Shown piece by piece: positions 21,322 through 34,100 of a stretch of 64,000 nucleotides of DNA. Source of the DNA: Golubevia sp. BC0850 (taxonomy: Eukaryota; Basidiomycota; Exobasidiomycetes; Golubeviales; Golubeviaceae); contig JAAVVG010000023.1 of the NCBI GenBank assembly GCA_012976225.1, positions 186,001 through 250,000 on the forward strand, given 5' to 3'. The notes beneath the pieces were generated by a model that was not told where the DNA came from, ran no database searches, and worked only from the letters and a program-made list of their open reading frames with translations. A program made the translations under genes and the position numbers. The number at the start of each line of letters is the position of its first letter. Positions within the stretch are counted from its first letter, which is position 1.

Positions 21322-24231
21322 TTAGAAGGACCAAAGCCTACTACAAGGATCCACCAAACCTCCTCCCACTTTCTGATTTCCATAATCAGGAATCGTTTTA
21401 CTTCTTTCCAAGTCCCTCATAGCCTCCTTCTCTTCTCTATCTTCATCCTCTTCATCCCCTTCGACTTCTCTCTTCCTCTTCGAGCTTTCTTCCGATCCAC
21501 TCAAAGGCTTGACATCTTCTGATTCAACGGTAGAAAATTTCAAACCGCTTGGGAAGGCTTGGAACAGAGTGCCATCAGAATTGGTTGGCAGAGAATGGTT
21601 CAACGCTGGAATCATTGGACCTTTGCGATTGGATCCCTCTTCCCTCTTCTGTAGGGTTTTGAAGGTTTCGTTTTCGAAGAGCTAGTTAAAAGGTTGGAAG
21701 CAAAGGAGCAGGAGAAGTCAGTCAATCTCATCAAGGTAAACAACCAGACTTGATCCGATCCATTACTCACAGTTCCGTAGGTGATGTCTAAGAAATCTTC
21801 CAGATCGTACCTCTCCTTAGTAAATGGTTCAGCCAGAATCCTATCCAATGTAGAGACCTGCTGTAGATAGTGAGTTTCACCTCCACTGATAGCATCGATT
21901 TCCAATCCCATGTTCAGCATAGCATTTTGAGTGGCTCCAAAACTAGCGATTTCCCAGAGTGAAGATTCCTCCAGAGCACCAGTCTTCATCGGATCCATTT
22001 CGTCATCTTTGAAACCGTCCTTGATTCCCATCGGACCACTCGCTAACCTGTCACCTTCGAAATTTCTATGAATCATCTTCATCAGAGTAGGATGTTTCTT
22101 CAAAAGATTGAAGATGAAAGGAATCAGTACTACGATCGCCGAAGGAGAGGATCTAAGACTTAGGCGAGATAACCGTTTTATGAAACTGGCTATTAAATTT
22201 GATGGTAAATGAGTTGAGGATAAGAAAGTTTCTAGTAATCGGAGGAATCTAGATCTATACCTGACGTGGAGAACCGAAGCATCTAACAAGGCGTATAGCT
22301 TGTTGTAGAAAGAAGGGAAATCTAAATTGTGAGAAACGATGAGAGTGAAAATGGCGTTCAGAGCTAAGAGAGAAGTTGGACCTCCAAAAGCTAGACAGTC
22401 GACTAAGAAATCATGAAGCTGTTTAGGTCTTGTTAAATGAGGTAGAACTTGAGCATGTAATCTGAGAAGAACTTCATGAGTTTCAGCTAGGGTTAGAATT
22501 CCTCCAACTGTTTGATCTGGCGTTTGTTTCATTTGAGCTTTTCCCTTCTTACTTGATGATTCTTGTCCAGAATTGGAGACTGTGGGTAAGAGTAGACCCA
22601 ACCAAGCATTAGAGAAAGCAGCTTTTTGAGCTCCGAGTAAATGGACAGCTTGATGAACTGGAGGATTCCGTCTTCTTCGATTTCTACTTTGCTTTTCTAA
22701 CCTCTTCTCGTTCTTGTTCTTCACGTCATTTGGATTTGGCTGTTTCCTTAACTGTGAAGCATCTCCCTCATCTTCACTATCGGAGAACCAACCTTCCATT
22801 CCTTCGTGCTCGGATTCCGATCCCGATTCATCACTATCTCCATCTTCTGAAAACTTCTTTCCTTTCTTGCCCTTCTTCTGTTTTGACTTAGCGGAAAAAA
22901 TTATCGGAGGTACGCTGAGTTCTGGAACCCAGAAAGCATTGAGATCCGTTTTCTTTGTGGGAATGGCTGTGAGAAGTTTCAGGATCGAGAGAGCTTCGGA
23001 TCTGAGAGGAGAAGTTGTGGCTGAGGAAGGCGGATTCTTCAAGATGGAGCTGGAGAGAGTGAGAAGTTGCTCGTGTCAGCGGCCTGTAGTTATCAAGTGC
23101 AGACCTCAACTAAGGGCGTCGACTCACCTCATCTCTCTGCACAACGCGAATCTAACATCGTCGTACTTCTCCATCCATTCGTCCGCGAACATCTGCTTGA
23201 ATTCCTTTGAGATGATATCCACCTGATAGTTTCTCTCGATGGAAGGCCTGGCGAGCTCTTCGTCTTCGATGAAAACCGAGTCCAGAGTGGGAGGACCAGA
23301 CAGAAGAGCTAGGACCAAAGCTCTGAAAGGTGTCGGAGACCATTGAGCTTGAACTTGAGGAGATTTTTGATCCTCAGAAGATGGCATGGAAGATTGAGAC
23401 CTCGTGAAAGATGCTGAAGAGGCTTGTTGAAGCGTGAAGAGATGACGGAGAGCAGCAGTCTTGGGAAGAGAAGAGGAAGAAGTCAGACCTCGATCTTGAA
23501 AGAGTGAACAACAGCAGTGATGCATGAAAGATGGTACCTGATCGACAGTTCATCTATTTTGAAAAGAGTAAGAACGGGAGACCCTCGATCGAAAGGAATA
23601 AGGTCGGAGCTGCCTAGCAAGTAACACCTCGCAGCTCTTGGAGCCACTGCCCATTTGACCCGCCTCCTGCCTCCTGCTTCCTATCCCTTCATTGCTTTAC
23701 TATGTGGTCAACTTCAACAATGAATCAAGCCTTTCCGAGTCTACTCACCTTGATGTTCTCTTGTTGATGAGCGAGAAGAGCACAAAGTAGCAAGACAGTT
23801 TCATTCCATCTATTTCTCAACCAAACCCTAACCTTTGCATCTCCTTCAGTCTCTGCTTTCTTCAATCTCTGACCACCAGTAGCTAGACCTTCCAAGTCAG
23901 CTGTAAAGACTGGAATTTTGTCTGATTCAGTCAAAGTGATCAAGGCTCTTGTAAGGACATTCAAGGCTTTGTGAAGAGCTTTGCAGTTCGATTCGAATTC
24001 GGTTGATGAGGATAAGTGGGAGCAGGTCTGTTGAGTGAGCTGAATTGAAAGTTGAATTAGATCGTTTAAAGGATTCAAATCTGTTGAATTGGAGAGTTGA
24101 GATTGAAGAGAAGTCACCTTGATGATCGCTTCTGCTTTGCTGCTGCTGTTTCTTCCTTTGCTGGAGGAAGAGGCAGAATTGGAGGACATCGTCTTTTTCT
24201 TCTTGGTTTTCGGTTCGCTTGATTCAACCAT
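21322..24231 (-). CDS. NOC4: Ribosome biogenesis protein Noc4 (CBF/Mak21 family)
   Basis: Noc4 works with Nop14 in nucleolar maturation and export of the 40S subunit. Exons 24231-23749, 23537-23128, 23049-21771 and 21681-21322 encode 843 residues. The C-terminal half carries the CBF/Mak21 domain: SSPSAIVVLIPFIFNLLKKH, PTLMKMIHR, EESSLWEIASFG and TLFENETFKTLQKR. It is much longer than yeast Noc4 (552 residues). The extra length includes a Lys-rich start (EPKTKKKKTM), an acidic insert (SDESGSESEHEGMEGWF, then SDSEDEGD) and a Lys/Glu-rich tail. The ATG at 24231 is the first in frame. MTQ2 follows upstream on the same strand 240 bases away. Confidence 0.9.
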
Positions 24232-24471
24232 GTCTGTGATATGGATCAAAGAAGAACTGGGGCTTCAAAGGAAGGATGAAGTTTTGGCTTCGACTTGGGA
24301 TCGAGGAAAATTGGGATCGGCGTTCCACCAGCGCCGAGCTCGCCGGCGAAGGAGTCAGAAAGCTCAACTTCTTCGAGTTTGCGATGAGATACGTTACATG
24401 ACTTTAGGGTTTGGATCAAGAGATAAGAATCAAAAGAAGATTGATTGGCAGGACGAAGCCGAAAGCAAGGG

Positions 24472-25862
24472 TCAAATAGCCTCTTTCGTAGCTCGAATGA
24501 CAAATAGATGCTCCCGTCCTGCTCGTCTTTGTAATACAATCTGACGCAAAGAAAAAAGACACACAGATTAGGATTGGATTAATTCTAGAAGTAGGTCACT
24601 TAACAGAGCTCAAAGAGGAGGCAAACAAAACAAGGATCAACTCACCTCTGCTTTTAATCCTCTCGATAGAAGCTCTTTAACAATCGCAGGCGGATCGTTT
24701 TCCTTGATTGCTACCAAGAAGAATGAACCTCCAGGAGACAAAAAACTCTGATTGTATTGTCGAGCATGAGAGAGATGATAAAAGTCAGCAGCTGCAGAGA
24801 GATAGAGACTTGAACAAAAACAATTACTCACCTCGATACCCTCTTGTGAAGCTTCTTCTCCTTCCAATTGATCTTTCTTTTCACCTCCAAACTCTATCAG
24901 CTCTTTCAACAGCCGCGTACCTGTCTCTCCTCCAGCCCAAGCCGCTGCAGCGTCCAATCCTCCGACATCGATATCTTGATTGGCTTTCTCTTCTCTCCCT
25001 TCTTTCCTTGCTTGGTCTTTCAGTTTCTGTATCCTAGCTTCCAGCTGTGCTTGAGCTTCTTCTTCAGCTTCGGTTGGGACGTAAGGTGGATTGAAAATGA
25101 GAAGGTCTATCTGACCTCTAACTCTGGAGAGTAGAGGCGAGAGTAATGAAGCATTAATTGGTTCTATTCGAACCTGCAGAGAACAGAACAACGCAAATCA
25201 GATCAGCCAGAACTGCGTGAGGATGGTGGAGAGATAATCGAGATAGATAAGAGACGAGACAAAAGGTGCAAGAACTCACTGAATTAGCAGTTCCTGTCCG
25301 AGCCGTACAAATAGCTGCGTGTGGATTGATGTCAGTAGAAATGAAAGCTGTCCAAGCAATTCACCGATGGTGGGATCGGGAGAGATTCGCTCGTCAGAAG
25401 TGAGGCTTTCAAGAAAAGCAAACGAAGAAGAAAAAAGTAAGAACGATGGTCAGCCTCAGATCTCACCTGCAGTTGAGTCGCCCAGTAGTTGAGCCAAGAA
25501 AGTAGACACACATCCAGATCCAGAGCTGTAGAAGGTGAACAAGGGCGATGAGTACGAGGCAGAGCATGGAGGTGCTGCAGGTTAAGGACTCACCCAATTT
25601 CAACACAGAGTCTAGGTTTCTTCCTCTCCCTTTCTATCCGATTCTCTTTCACCAAAGACTTTTCCGATTCTTGTGTCTCTTTCGAAGCAGAGTCGGTCCC
25701 CGTGGGTCGATCTGGAGAGGTCGTAGGATTTGATCGAGCATATTTTGTTGGAGGAAAGGCTTCTTCCAAAGCATCTAAAAGAATGAAAGTATCCTCTGCG
25801 GGCTCATAGACCAATCTTAGATCTTCTCGAGTCAGATGAGAAAGGCTTGGAGTTGGAACCAT
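24472..25862 (-). CDS. MTQ2: eRF1 methyltransferase catalytic subunit (HemK family, Mtq2/N6AMT1)
   Basis: Methylates the Gln of the GGQ motif in translation release factor eRF1, normally as a heterodimer with Trm112. Exons 25862-25594, 25525-25467, 25347-25280, 25173-24832, 24747-24646 and 24540-24472 encode 302 residues. Motif I is VEIGSGSGCVSTFLAQLLG (built across a splice). FISTDINPHA follows, then the catalytic NPPYVP in DLLIFNPPYVPTEAEE. The end (IVLQRRAGREHLFVIR) fits the family. A Lys/Glu-rich insert sits after the NPPY motif (ARIQKLKDQARKEGREEKAN), and another after LDALEEAF, so it is longer than yeast Mtq2 (221 residues). All six exon joins keep frame. Confidence 0.92.
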
Positions 25863-25982
25863 TGAGTTTGGGAAAGAACTTTGGATATTGCAGCCTGTGC
25901 AGCGATCAGATCAAAAAGGTTCCTTATTCATCTTTCCTTTCCTTCTCTTCCCTTCCCTCTCCTCAAACTCCTTTATTATTGG

Positions 25983-27300
25983 CCTTCACTAAGTTTCTCA
26001 GATACTGTCCTGCTCCGGAAGGACCAGACTTCTCCAAACTCATCAAAGACGTTCGAGACATCAAACAGAGGAGAGAACCGAAACTTCCATTCGATCGCAT
26101 TTCTCCCCATCTATTCCTTAAGATCTTCTCTTTCGCTGACGCTCAATCCTTGGTCAGATCGACGGAGGTCTGTACAGCTTGGAAAGATTCCATTCTGGAA
26201 TCCTCTGAGCTCTTCCGCAATTTCGAAATGGAAGGAAAAGAATGTCTTATTCTCACAGGTCTGGAGCGTTTCTCCATTAGATACAAGAAGTCTATGAAGA
26301 GAGTGGTCCTGTAATTCAAGGAGACCACCTCAGATAAATTTCGAGATAGTTTCAAAGCTGTAACCTCCGAATCATCCGAGACTCTCAAGGTCCTCGATGT
26401 CGGTCATCAAGGAGATCTATCTAGATATCTCGGTATGATTGCTACTAGGTGCCCGTCCCTATCGACACTTAGTTCCTACAGACTAGGATTTGCGAAGGAA
26501 CTCCTCAAGCCGGACAAGGGGCAAGATGTCTTAAGATTTTCTCGGAAATTGTCAAGTCAACTCGAGTCTCTGACATGTACCTGTGGATGTTTCAACCTGG
26601 TCTGTGACGAGTTTCTCCTGGATCTTCTCAAGGGAGCAACTAGAGTCAACATCAGTTCCAGCGAGTTGAACCCATCGTGAGCGGTCAAACTGCTCGCTTC
26701 CAACCCAAGTCTGGTCGAGGTCAGACTCCGATGGAGCAAGGATGAGGAGGTAGAGGAGATTCCAAAACTAAGGCTTCCAAATATCAGAGAACTCTTCTTG
26801 GGAAAGATTCCGAGATCCAAGCTATCCTCAAATGGAAGTCTCTTCGTCCAAAATCTCGACTCTCCACGTCTCAACCTACTGCGCCTGGTGGATCTGAACC
26901 CAAGGGATCTTCTACTATTTAGAACAGGATCTGTCCCCGAACAGTTCATCTTAAATGAGCTTCTGGTTCCAAAAGACGCTCCATCGATCCTAGTCAAAGC
27001 CACGAAGGACTGGAAGAGACTCCATTGCCTCTAAGCCTCAGACTTCCGCACTACACGCCTTCCGAGTTCTGGGACCAACTTATGCTACTCTTGACCCCTT
27101 ATTCCGAGGAGACCAACAGTACTGGTTACAAGAATGCGACGCTACTACCAAATCTGGTCAAGATGGAATTGGGTAGAGATATGGGAGACGCACCTCTTCC
27201 TCCCCCTCTCCCATCCATCGATGGAGCTGTGCTCTTCTGGTTGCTCAACGGAAGACAAGCTTCCAGTCATCTGATCCACCTCAACCTTGCACGGAAATAG
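25983..27300 (+). pseudogene. Broken F-box/leucine-rich protein gene
   Basis: F-box proteins recruit substrates to SCF ubiquitin ligases. The F-box is clear (LPFDRISPHLFLKIFSFADA, then VCTAWKDSILESSELF), preceded by KLIKDVRDIKQRREPK. Leu-rich repeat-like sequence follows (LKVLDVGHQGDLSRYL, LPNIRELFLGKIPRSK, LNLLRLVDLNP). One frame carries the homologous stretch to about 27030 but is interrupted by TAA at 26312-26314 and TGA at 26678-26680. The tail continues in another frame from about 27025 (SLRLPHYTPSEFWDQL). No intron explains these breaks. The start is not resolved and lies close to the divergent MTQ2 start. It may be a pseudogene or carry sequence errors. A second decayed member lies at 51-52 kb. 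Confidence 0.72.
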
Positions 27301-27949
27301 AGTGGCTCACAATGTCTACTTCGGTCAAGATGGATCACCAGACGAGATACTGGTTCAGACGCAACGTCAAGCAACTTGAGGCGGCCCCAACTTGGATGTA
27401 GTCGAGCGGCTAGAAAAAAGAAACAAAGAGTGGGATCGTGAATGTGAGTAGACAGCAGGCCAGTGACCCACGTCGTTTCCTTTTGCTTGACTTTCATCTT
27501 CCAAGGTTACCTGGCAGTCTCTGATTTTGCTTCTTGTTTCCTCTCTTGAATCTTTCCTATTCAGCTGAGCTGACGAAAAAGGCTGCAGCGAAGTGTATGA
27601 GATGCATTTTCTGCAGACATCGCCCTCTAGGTTAAGGGTTCTAGCGGCGTTCCATCATTCAACGACGAAGGAGCAATACCCGACCACCAGTCCATCGCTT
27701 CTACTCGTTTCTCACTTAATCCCCACTTCTCAAGATTCAGCTTTTCACGTAGCTCCAAAGTGAAAGTGAAAGTTCAATCGGTGCAACCTTCCAAAGTTAG
27801 ATCATGGGAGAAACGATGAAACGCGATTTGGTCTAGAATGTCTCTAATTACAATAAATTTACAATGATTGTCCAAACCCTTGATCTGAAGGAGCCGTGCT
27901 TGTGAAGAATTAAAATAGGAAAGGGAAACCGATCGATTGAAGGTCTCTT
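27301..27949. other. Intergenic, no gene seen
   Basis: Lies between the F-box remnant and the 3' end of the UbiB-like gene. AT-rich near 27840-27930. No supported feature. Confidence 0.4.
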
Positions 27950-30848
27950 TTAACCTGAGAAGCTGCTGTCATTCAATTCGATCCCGAGCTCGTCATTTCT
28001 GAAGAGCAGAGAGAAAAAGAAGCAATCGAAATCAGCCTAAAGTTCGAAAGCTATTCCATTCGACCCAGCGTCAACATCTACTCACGCCATCTTCTTCATC
28101 TGTTCTTCCAAATCATCTTCAAATCCTCTGTTGTCATCTTCTTTCTTTCCCTTTTCTTTCAATCCCAAAAGTTCTGTAGTCTTAATTCCAGTTCTTTTGA
28201 GAAGGTAGAGTATATTGCTCGACTCCCAGACGAAGTCGACGACCAATAGAGTAAGTCTGAATTTCAAGAAAGCTATCCTCTCTTGGAACCATTCGGAGAG
28301 ACGAGAAGTGAAAGGTGGAAGAACTTCGAGGTTTGAAGATTTCGAAGAGGTTGAAGAAGTCGTTGGTGAGAAGGAAGTTCTTGCTGGGAAGAAGACTCGC
28401 CATAGAGAAGAAGTTCTGGAAGATATTAAAGCGTTCGATGCATGTTTTGCTAAAATGTTGATGCGATTGACTGGTGATCCGAGAGCTGAAAGAGGAAAAA
28501 GAATTGAGAGAAATCAGTGGTGATTTTAAAAAGTGGAGCAGACTTTTGCTTTCCAAACTTCACTTCAGTCCCACAACAACACAAATGAGTCAGAGAGAGG
28601 TTACTCACCTTGATTGTTTGCTTGGAAGATTCTCATAGCACGTCCCACAAAGATGAGTTCTTTTGGTACCAATTCGACAGAGACCTAAAGAGAGACGTGA
28701 GACGTGAAGAATTCGAACGAGGCGAGTTTCAATGTATTGTAAGTATCAACACTCGCAGACCGGGTGTCTTCACTCAAAAGCTTTGTCCTAGCTCCGCTTC
28801 CTGTCCGAAACTCACCAAGAAATTGTTAATCTTCTCCTTGAACTCCATCCCTCTTTTCCTTTCATTTTCCCATCTAATCTTCTTTTTCTGGTCTTCATCC
28901 AAATCTTTCCATTCTTTTTCAACTTCTTCTTCCCCATTCCCTTCCCCATTTGAAGTCTTAACCTTGTAAAGTTTCTTCTCGTCTCCCTCTTTTCTCTCTC
29001 CTTTCCAAGGTCTCATCAAGGTAGCAGAAGCAAACAATTCAGCCACATCTTTCTCCATTCCCCAACTCACTATGATTTCTCTCAAAACCTTCATATCGAC
29101 TTCGAAAATAGCTCTCCAAAGTTCCGCGTATTGTTTTTTGAAAGTTGGAGATAGGGTGACGTAGAGACCATGATCTAGGAGAATGATTTGATGATCTCCT
29201 TGACGACCTGAGGGATGAGGTCGGACTAGAACCTAGTGCAACGAAAGACAGAGGGGTGGGAGGGAGTTGTCAGTAAAGAACAAGGAGATCAGAGAGATGA
29301 AAGAAGAGTAGGAAGGAGACCAGGGAGAGAAAGAAGAGTAGGAGGGAATGAAAGAAGAGAAGACCCCTCTCTCCCCACCTTTTAACAACGTCAACACTCA
29401 CGTTACCAGGGTGACCATCTGCTTGTAAGTGGCCATGATCAAAGATCTGAGCTGCACTCAATTCCATGACACTCCTACAAACTCTCTTAACATTCAATCC
29501 CATTTCCTCAATCCCATCCTTATCCGTCATTTTAACCAAAGGTTTGCCAATGAATTCCATCACAAGAACTCTACTAGTACTCCATTCCTCAAAGCATTGA
29601 GGAACATAACAAGTTTCTCTAATCTCTTTACTTCTATCATTCATAACCTCAAGTCTAGCTCTTTTAGCATTTTCCAATTCTTTTTCAAACAAAGTCTCAT
29701 CTTGAATTTGATCAGTTATGTATTGACCAAAATAAGAAAGAGGTAAACCGAAAGCGAATTCATGTAATTTAAGCATCAGTCTGAAGCACCACAAGTCATT
29801 TCTTGCGTAAGTACGAATTAAAGGTCTTTGAATCTTTATTGCACATTCTTTTCCTTTCAGGTTCGTTTTGGGATCTCGAAGATAACCATGATGGACTTGA
29901 GCTATTGAAGCACAGGCTAAAGGCTTTTCATCGATTGAGAAGAAGATCTGAGAGAAAAAGAAGGAACGCAAATTTAGCTTGCCCACCAATCTCCATCTGC
30001 GATTCTAAAGCGTTTGAAGACTCACCTCCTCAACCTTCTCCCTCCCACCCAAGTCTTCCTCTAAAACTTTCCTGGCTACTTCCCATTTCATTTCCTCCGC
30101 ACCATCCAACAACTTAGATAAGGCTTGATAGGGTTTAGGTAACAGAGCGGCCTGGGTCCCGACAGCCTGGGCGATCTTGGTATAGAGACCTCCATTGGAT
30201 TCACAGAGTTGTAAAAGTCTCGAAGCACTTCTGGAATGAATTGAAGCGATTGATTCTGGAGAGGTGGAGTCGAATTTGAATCTGGAGAGAGGGGAGAGAA
30301 GAGGATTAGAAGGCTGGAGTCGCTTCTATGACTGATTGGATCTCTACAAAGAATCCAGAAAGTTAGTTGAATAAGACATTCTTTGGATCTTTCGACAATC
30401 GATGCAGTAAAGCCATGGCCATTCCTCGAACACTTCCCTTGCAGCTGAACTTCATCTGTTCTCCAAACCAATAGGGTGCTACTCACTTGAAATCAGCAGC
30501 GATGAGAGCGCCAGTAGCTATGGTGTAAATGTTCCTCTGAGCGATTCTATGATTTAGGTAATGATCGAAAGTGAAAAAGAGAGTTATGGCCAAAGAAGTG
30601 GAGAGAATCAAGCTTGGTAATCTCCGTCGATTAGGGTTGGAGCTTGGTTTGGATTTTGGATTGGAAGTGGAAGAATAACATCTGAGAAAAGGTCCAGATT
30701 CCAATGTTGACACAGCTCTAGTTCTACTTCTACTTCTGGTCGATGGAAGAGCCAGAGTTGATCCGATTCTAGAAGTTGAAGTTGGGAAGAATCGATGTGA
30801 ATTGGATTTGAATAACAGCAGCAGACTTGGGCTGCGATTGATTGACAT
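27950..30848 (-). CDS. UbiB/ABC1 (ADCK)-family atypical kinase-like protein, mitochondrial
   Basis: Exons 30848-30487, 30281-30026, 29947-29402, 29232-28816, 28684-28609, 28485-28086 and 27998-27950 encode 701 residues. An Arg/Ser-rich presequence is followed by one membrane segment (LPSLILSTSLAITLFFTF). The UbiB core follows: ESNGGLYTKIAQAVGTQAALL, ASIAQVHHG, AIKIQRP, the catalytic-loop equivalent HLQADGHPGN and the DFG equivalent ILLDHGLY. Relatives (Coq8, yeast Mcp2/Cqd2, ADCK1) act in ubiquinone or lipid homeostasis at the mitochondrial inner membrane. The overall layout suggests the ADCK1/Mcp2 branch, not Coq8. The usual KxGQ motif reads KIAQ here (Lys156), a Gly-to-Ala change. A Lys/Glu-rich insert (EKEWKDLDEDQKKKIRWENE) lies in the C-lobe. 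The C-terminus (NDELGIELNDSSFSG) depends on the last small exon. Confidence 0.87.
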
Positions 30849-31158
30849 TCCACCCCAGTCTCTTCTCTTTCCAAGAATCAGATTAGAATAGGGAAAGAAT
30901 CAGACTTGGACTGGACTAGATGTTGAATGGTAGAGGAAGAGGGAGTGGGAAGGGCGGGTCTGCTGTGTTAGTAGATGACGTAAGCAGCTTCAGCTTCTCA
31001 AAGCGCAGCAATCTGCAATCAGCATGACTATTCTATTCTAAAAAATCACCGTCAACCTTGGAATCTTCCTTTCTTGCTTTTGACAATTTCATCAGAGAAC
31101 GTCTTCCATCCCAGCCCGTAGTTGATTCAATCGGATCCAATTCAAAGTTGCGTCTAGA
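30849..31158. promoter_or_regulatory. Divergent promoter region between the UbiB-like and Zn2Cys6 genes
   Basis: 310 bases between two divergent start codons. I see a palindromic-looking GACGTAAGC near 30974 but no TATA box, and nothing else specific. Confidence 0.4.
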
Positions 31159-34100
31159 ATGAACCCCTCAACCTCCAAGTTGAATCAGAAGGAGAAGGAG
31201 AAGGAGAAAGCACCCCAGACCAAGATTACCAGGAATAGAAAGGTGAGAATAAGTCATGGAGAATGATCCGACAATAATCATAGGGGAAAAGACGGGTCAA
31301 GAATTCATTGCACAGAAGGAGCCGTATGAGAGAATCTATCATCCGATCCAGCGGCTGGTTCAAGAACAACACTTCTCTTTGGATTCTGTCTTCTTCTTCT
31401 AACCTTGTTTCTTCTTATGTTTAAACTTCTACCCATCTCTTTCGATTCACTAGATCAACAGCTGTCTAGCTTGTAGAGAGAAGAAGCAGAAGGTGAGTAT
31501 CTCAAGGCAGGATAGGGTCGTATTCCGAGATTAGAGAAGGATGGCAACAGGAGTGAGGTCTCGATGGCGCAATGACTGGCTTCTTTGGGTTAGGATCTAG
31601 GGTGTTCTCGGAAGGAGAATCAGAAGAAGGAAAGATTCGCAGAGACATTGGCCAAGTGATGGCCTCTCACCCTCTCTCTGACCTCCCCACCCCACCCCTT
31701 CTCTACTCTCTCTCAGTGCGATCGAGTTCATCCAATCTGTGGACCATGTACTTCATCCAGAAACCCATCAGGTTGTCTCTACGTAGATGACACTTTCATC
31801 CCAACTTCTCATAAGGGGAAACTTGCAACTACCTCAACCCCTTCTTCTTCACTTTCCACCTCAACAACTACCAAAAGAACTCTCGATGAACCAGAAGTCA
31901 ATCCCTCGAACCAACCAACCAGTTCAAATCCGAAGACTATGGGCAAAGAAAAAGAAGCCAGTTTATTCGAACATGGAAACCAAGCTTATTTCGCAGGTCC
32001 AAATTCTTCTACTGCTTATTTGGAAAGAAGACGGCAAATGATTCCTGCTACTCTTTTGGAAGCACCTGCAAATCTATCTGCATCTGGATCGATATCCAAG
32101 TCGACATCTGGTCAACCAACTTCCCGATACTTTTCATTCGAAGAAAGGATTCGATCAACTAGATCGGCTGCTATTGGAGAGGTTTTAACTGAAAACTTGG
32201 AAAATTTGAATTTGTTACTACCTAAGAAGTTTGAAGATCTACTTTATGTTTTACAAGCTTACCAGAACAACATAGAGTGGCATTACGATCTAGTTCAGGT
32301 TTCACTCTTACTTCCTAGGATCAAAGATTTCTTTGATTGGTGGAATAAACGAAGTCAAGAAGGTAAAGAGAATGGAATTGGAACCTTTACAACTTCAACT
32401 GCAACATTAAATCAAGAAGAAGAAGTTTTAAAGCAATTCCCTCCAGATCCAGTTTTAGTACCACTTTTATTCGCGATTCTAGCATTAGGTTTACAATCCG
32501 TTCGAACCACTGGATCTGAAAAAAGAGGTGGAATCAAATCCAACATCTCAACTTCTTCTTCTTCTTCTTCTCCTTCAACTTCTTCAAATCCTTTTGACCC
32601 ATCTTTAATCCTTCAACAATCTCAAATACCTTCAAGTTTCTCAAAACCTTTTTCTTCAAAATCTTCTTCTCTCCGTCTAATTCCAAGCATGTCATCTGAA
32701 AAACAATTCCTAAAGATTTCAGGAGAATGCTCAGAAGCCTTACAAACCAGCTGTCCATCGAATTTCTCCTCGGCTTATCAAGCTCCTTTAGATCTCATTA
32801 GATCAAACCTTTTGATAGGCATCTGGCATACCAGTGAATTGAATTTACAATTCGCTTGTTCTGCTTTTGCCATTTCAACTAGATTGGCTCATTCTGCCGG
32901 TCTTCATAGAGACCCTAAAATGTGGAAAGGAAAGATCGATAAGGAAGAAGCTTTCAATAGAAGAACTCTTTGGTTTGGGGTCGTCTTTTTTAGTGTGTTT
33001 CATTCTAGTAGATTGGGATTGCCTCCGGACTTAAGACCTAGTGGCTTTGATACTGAATTACCCAATGACTTCAAAGCTATGACTAGTATTTGGAGAAAAG
33101 CACAAGGTTTCAAAGAGAGAGAAATGGAGAAATTAAGATTTGGGAATAGGCTTGAAGAGGATCAGGGTTCTTCTGAAAGGACTATTCCACTTTATTCAAA
33201 GGCTTACATGGAGAAATTCCCTTTGCTTTTCGATTTAAAATCTCCAAGTTTGAAATGCTTTCATTTTCATCTTTCGAGGTATAAGTTGAGTCATTGTTTT
33301 TTACTTCAGAATGAAAAACTCTTTGGTTTGAAGTTGCCTAGACATGAAAGTGTCAAAGTTTTAGACCTTGTTTATTCTAAGTGGAGAAAAGAAGTGCCGG
33401 AGTTTTTGAAGAGGGAATGGTTAGGAAAAGATAGTTTGGATTTCATGAAAGGGACGGAAAGAGACAAAGGAAAAGAGAGATCCAATTCAACTTCTCCAAT
33501 TGATCAAGATCAAAACCAAGAAGATGATGATGATGAAGAGGAAGAAGACCTTCAAGGCCTAGATTCAGAATACTCTTTACAACTCGAAAATCAGAAATCA
33601 GTTGAATTCTTACAGAGCGCTAGTTTACAAATCGCTTACCTGCAAGGGACTCTTCAAATTCATAGACCCTATCTAGATGAAGGAGGTGGTTGGAAAGAAC
33701 CAAAAGAAGCAAAGAAGAGCTTGGAAATGTGTATCAATGCTGCAACCAGCTTGATTTCATTGATTGAAAAGGGTTTAAGAACTAGACCTCCTTATTTTCT
33801 TTCTAACATTATGGTTCAACATACATTTTCTAGCTCTTCCATTCTTGCTATTCATCTTCAAGTTCAAGAAAATGGTCTGCTTCATTCGAAATCCGGTGCT
33901 AATGCAAGGCAAGCTGCAGATCAAGAAACTGAACCTTTGAAAAGGGCTCTAAAGAAAGGGTTGGAAGTTTTGGATGGATTCAATACGAGAAAAACCTTTG
34001 GTAACATTTCCGAACAGGCTGGTAGATATGCTGCTACCATTAGAGAATTGCTGGGAGCTTTACCTAAAGAAGGTGCTATGGGTCCAGGAGGAGCAGCTTC

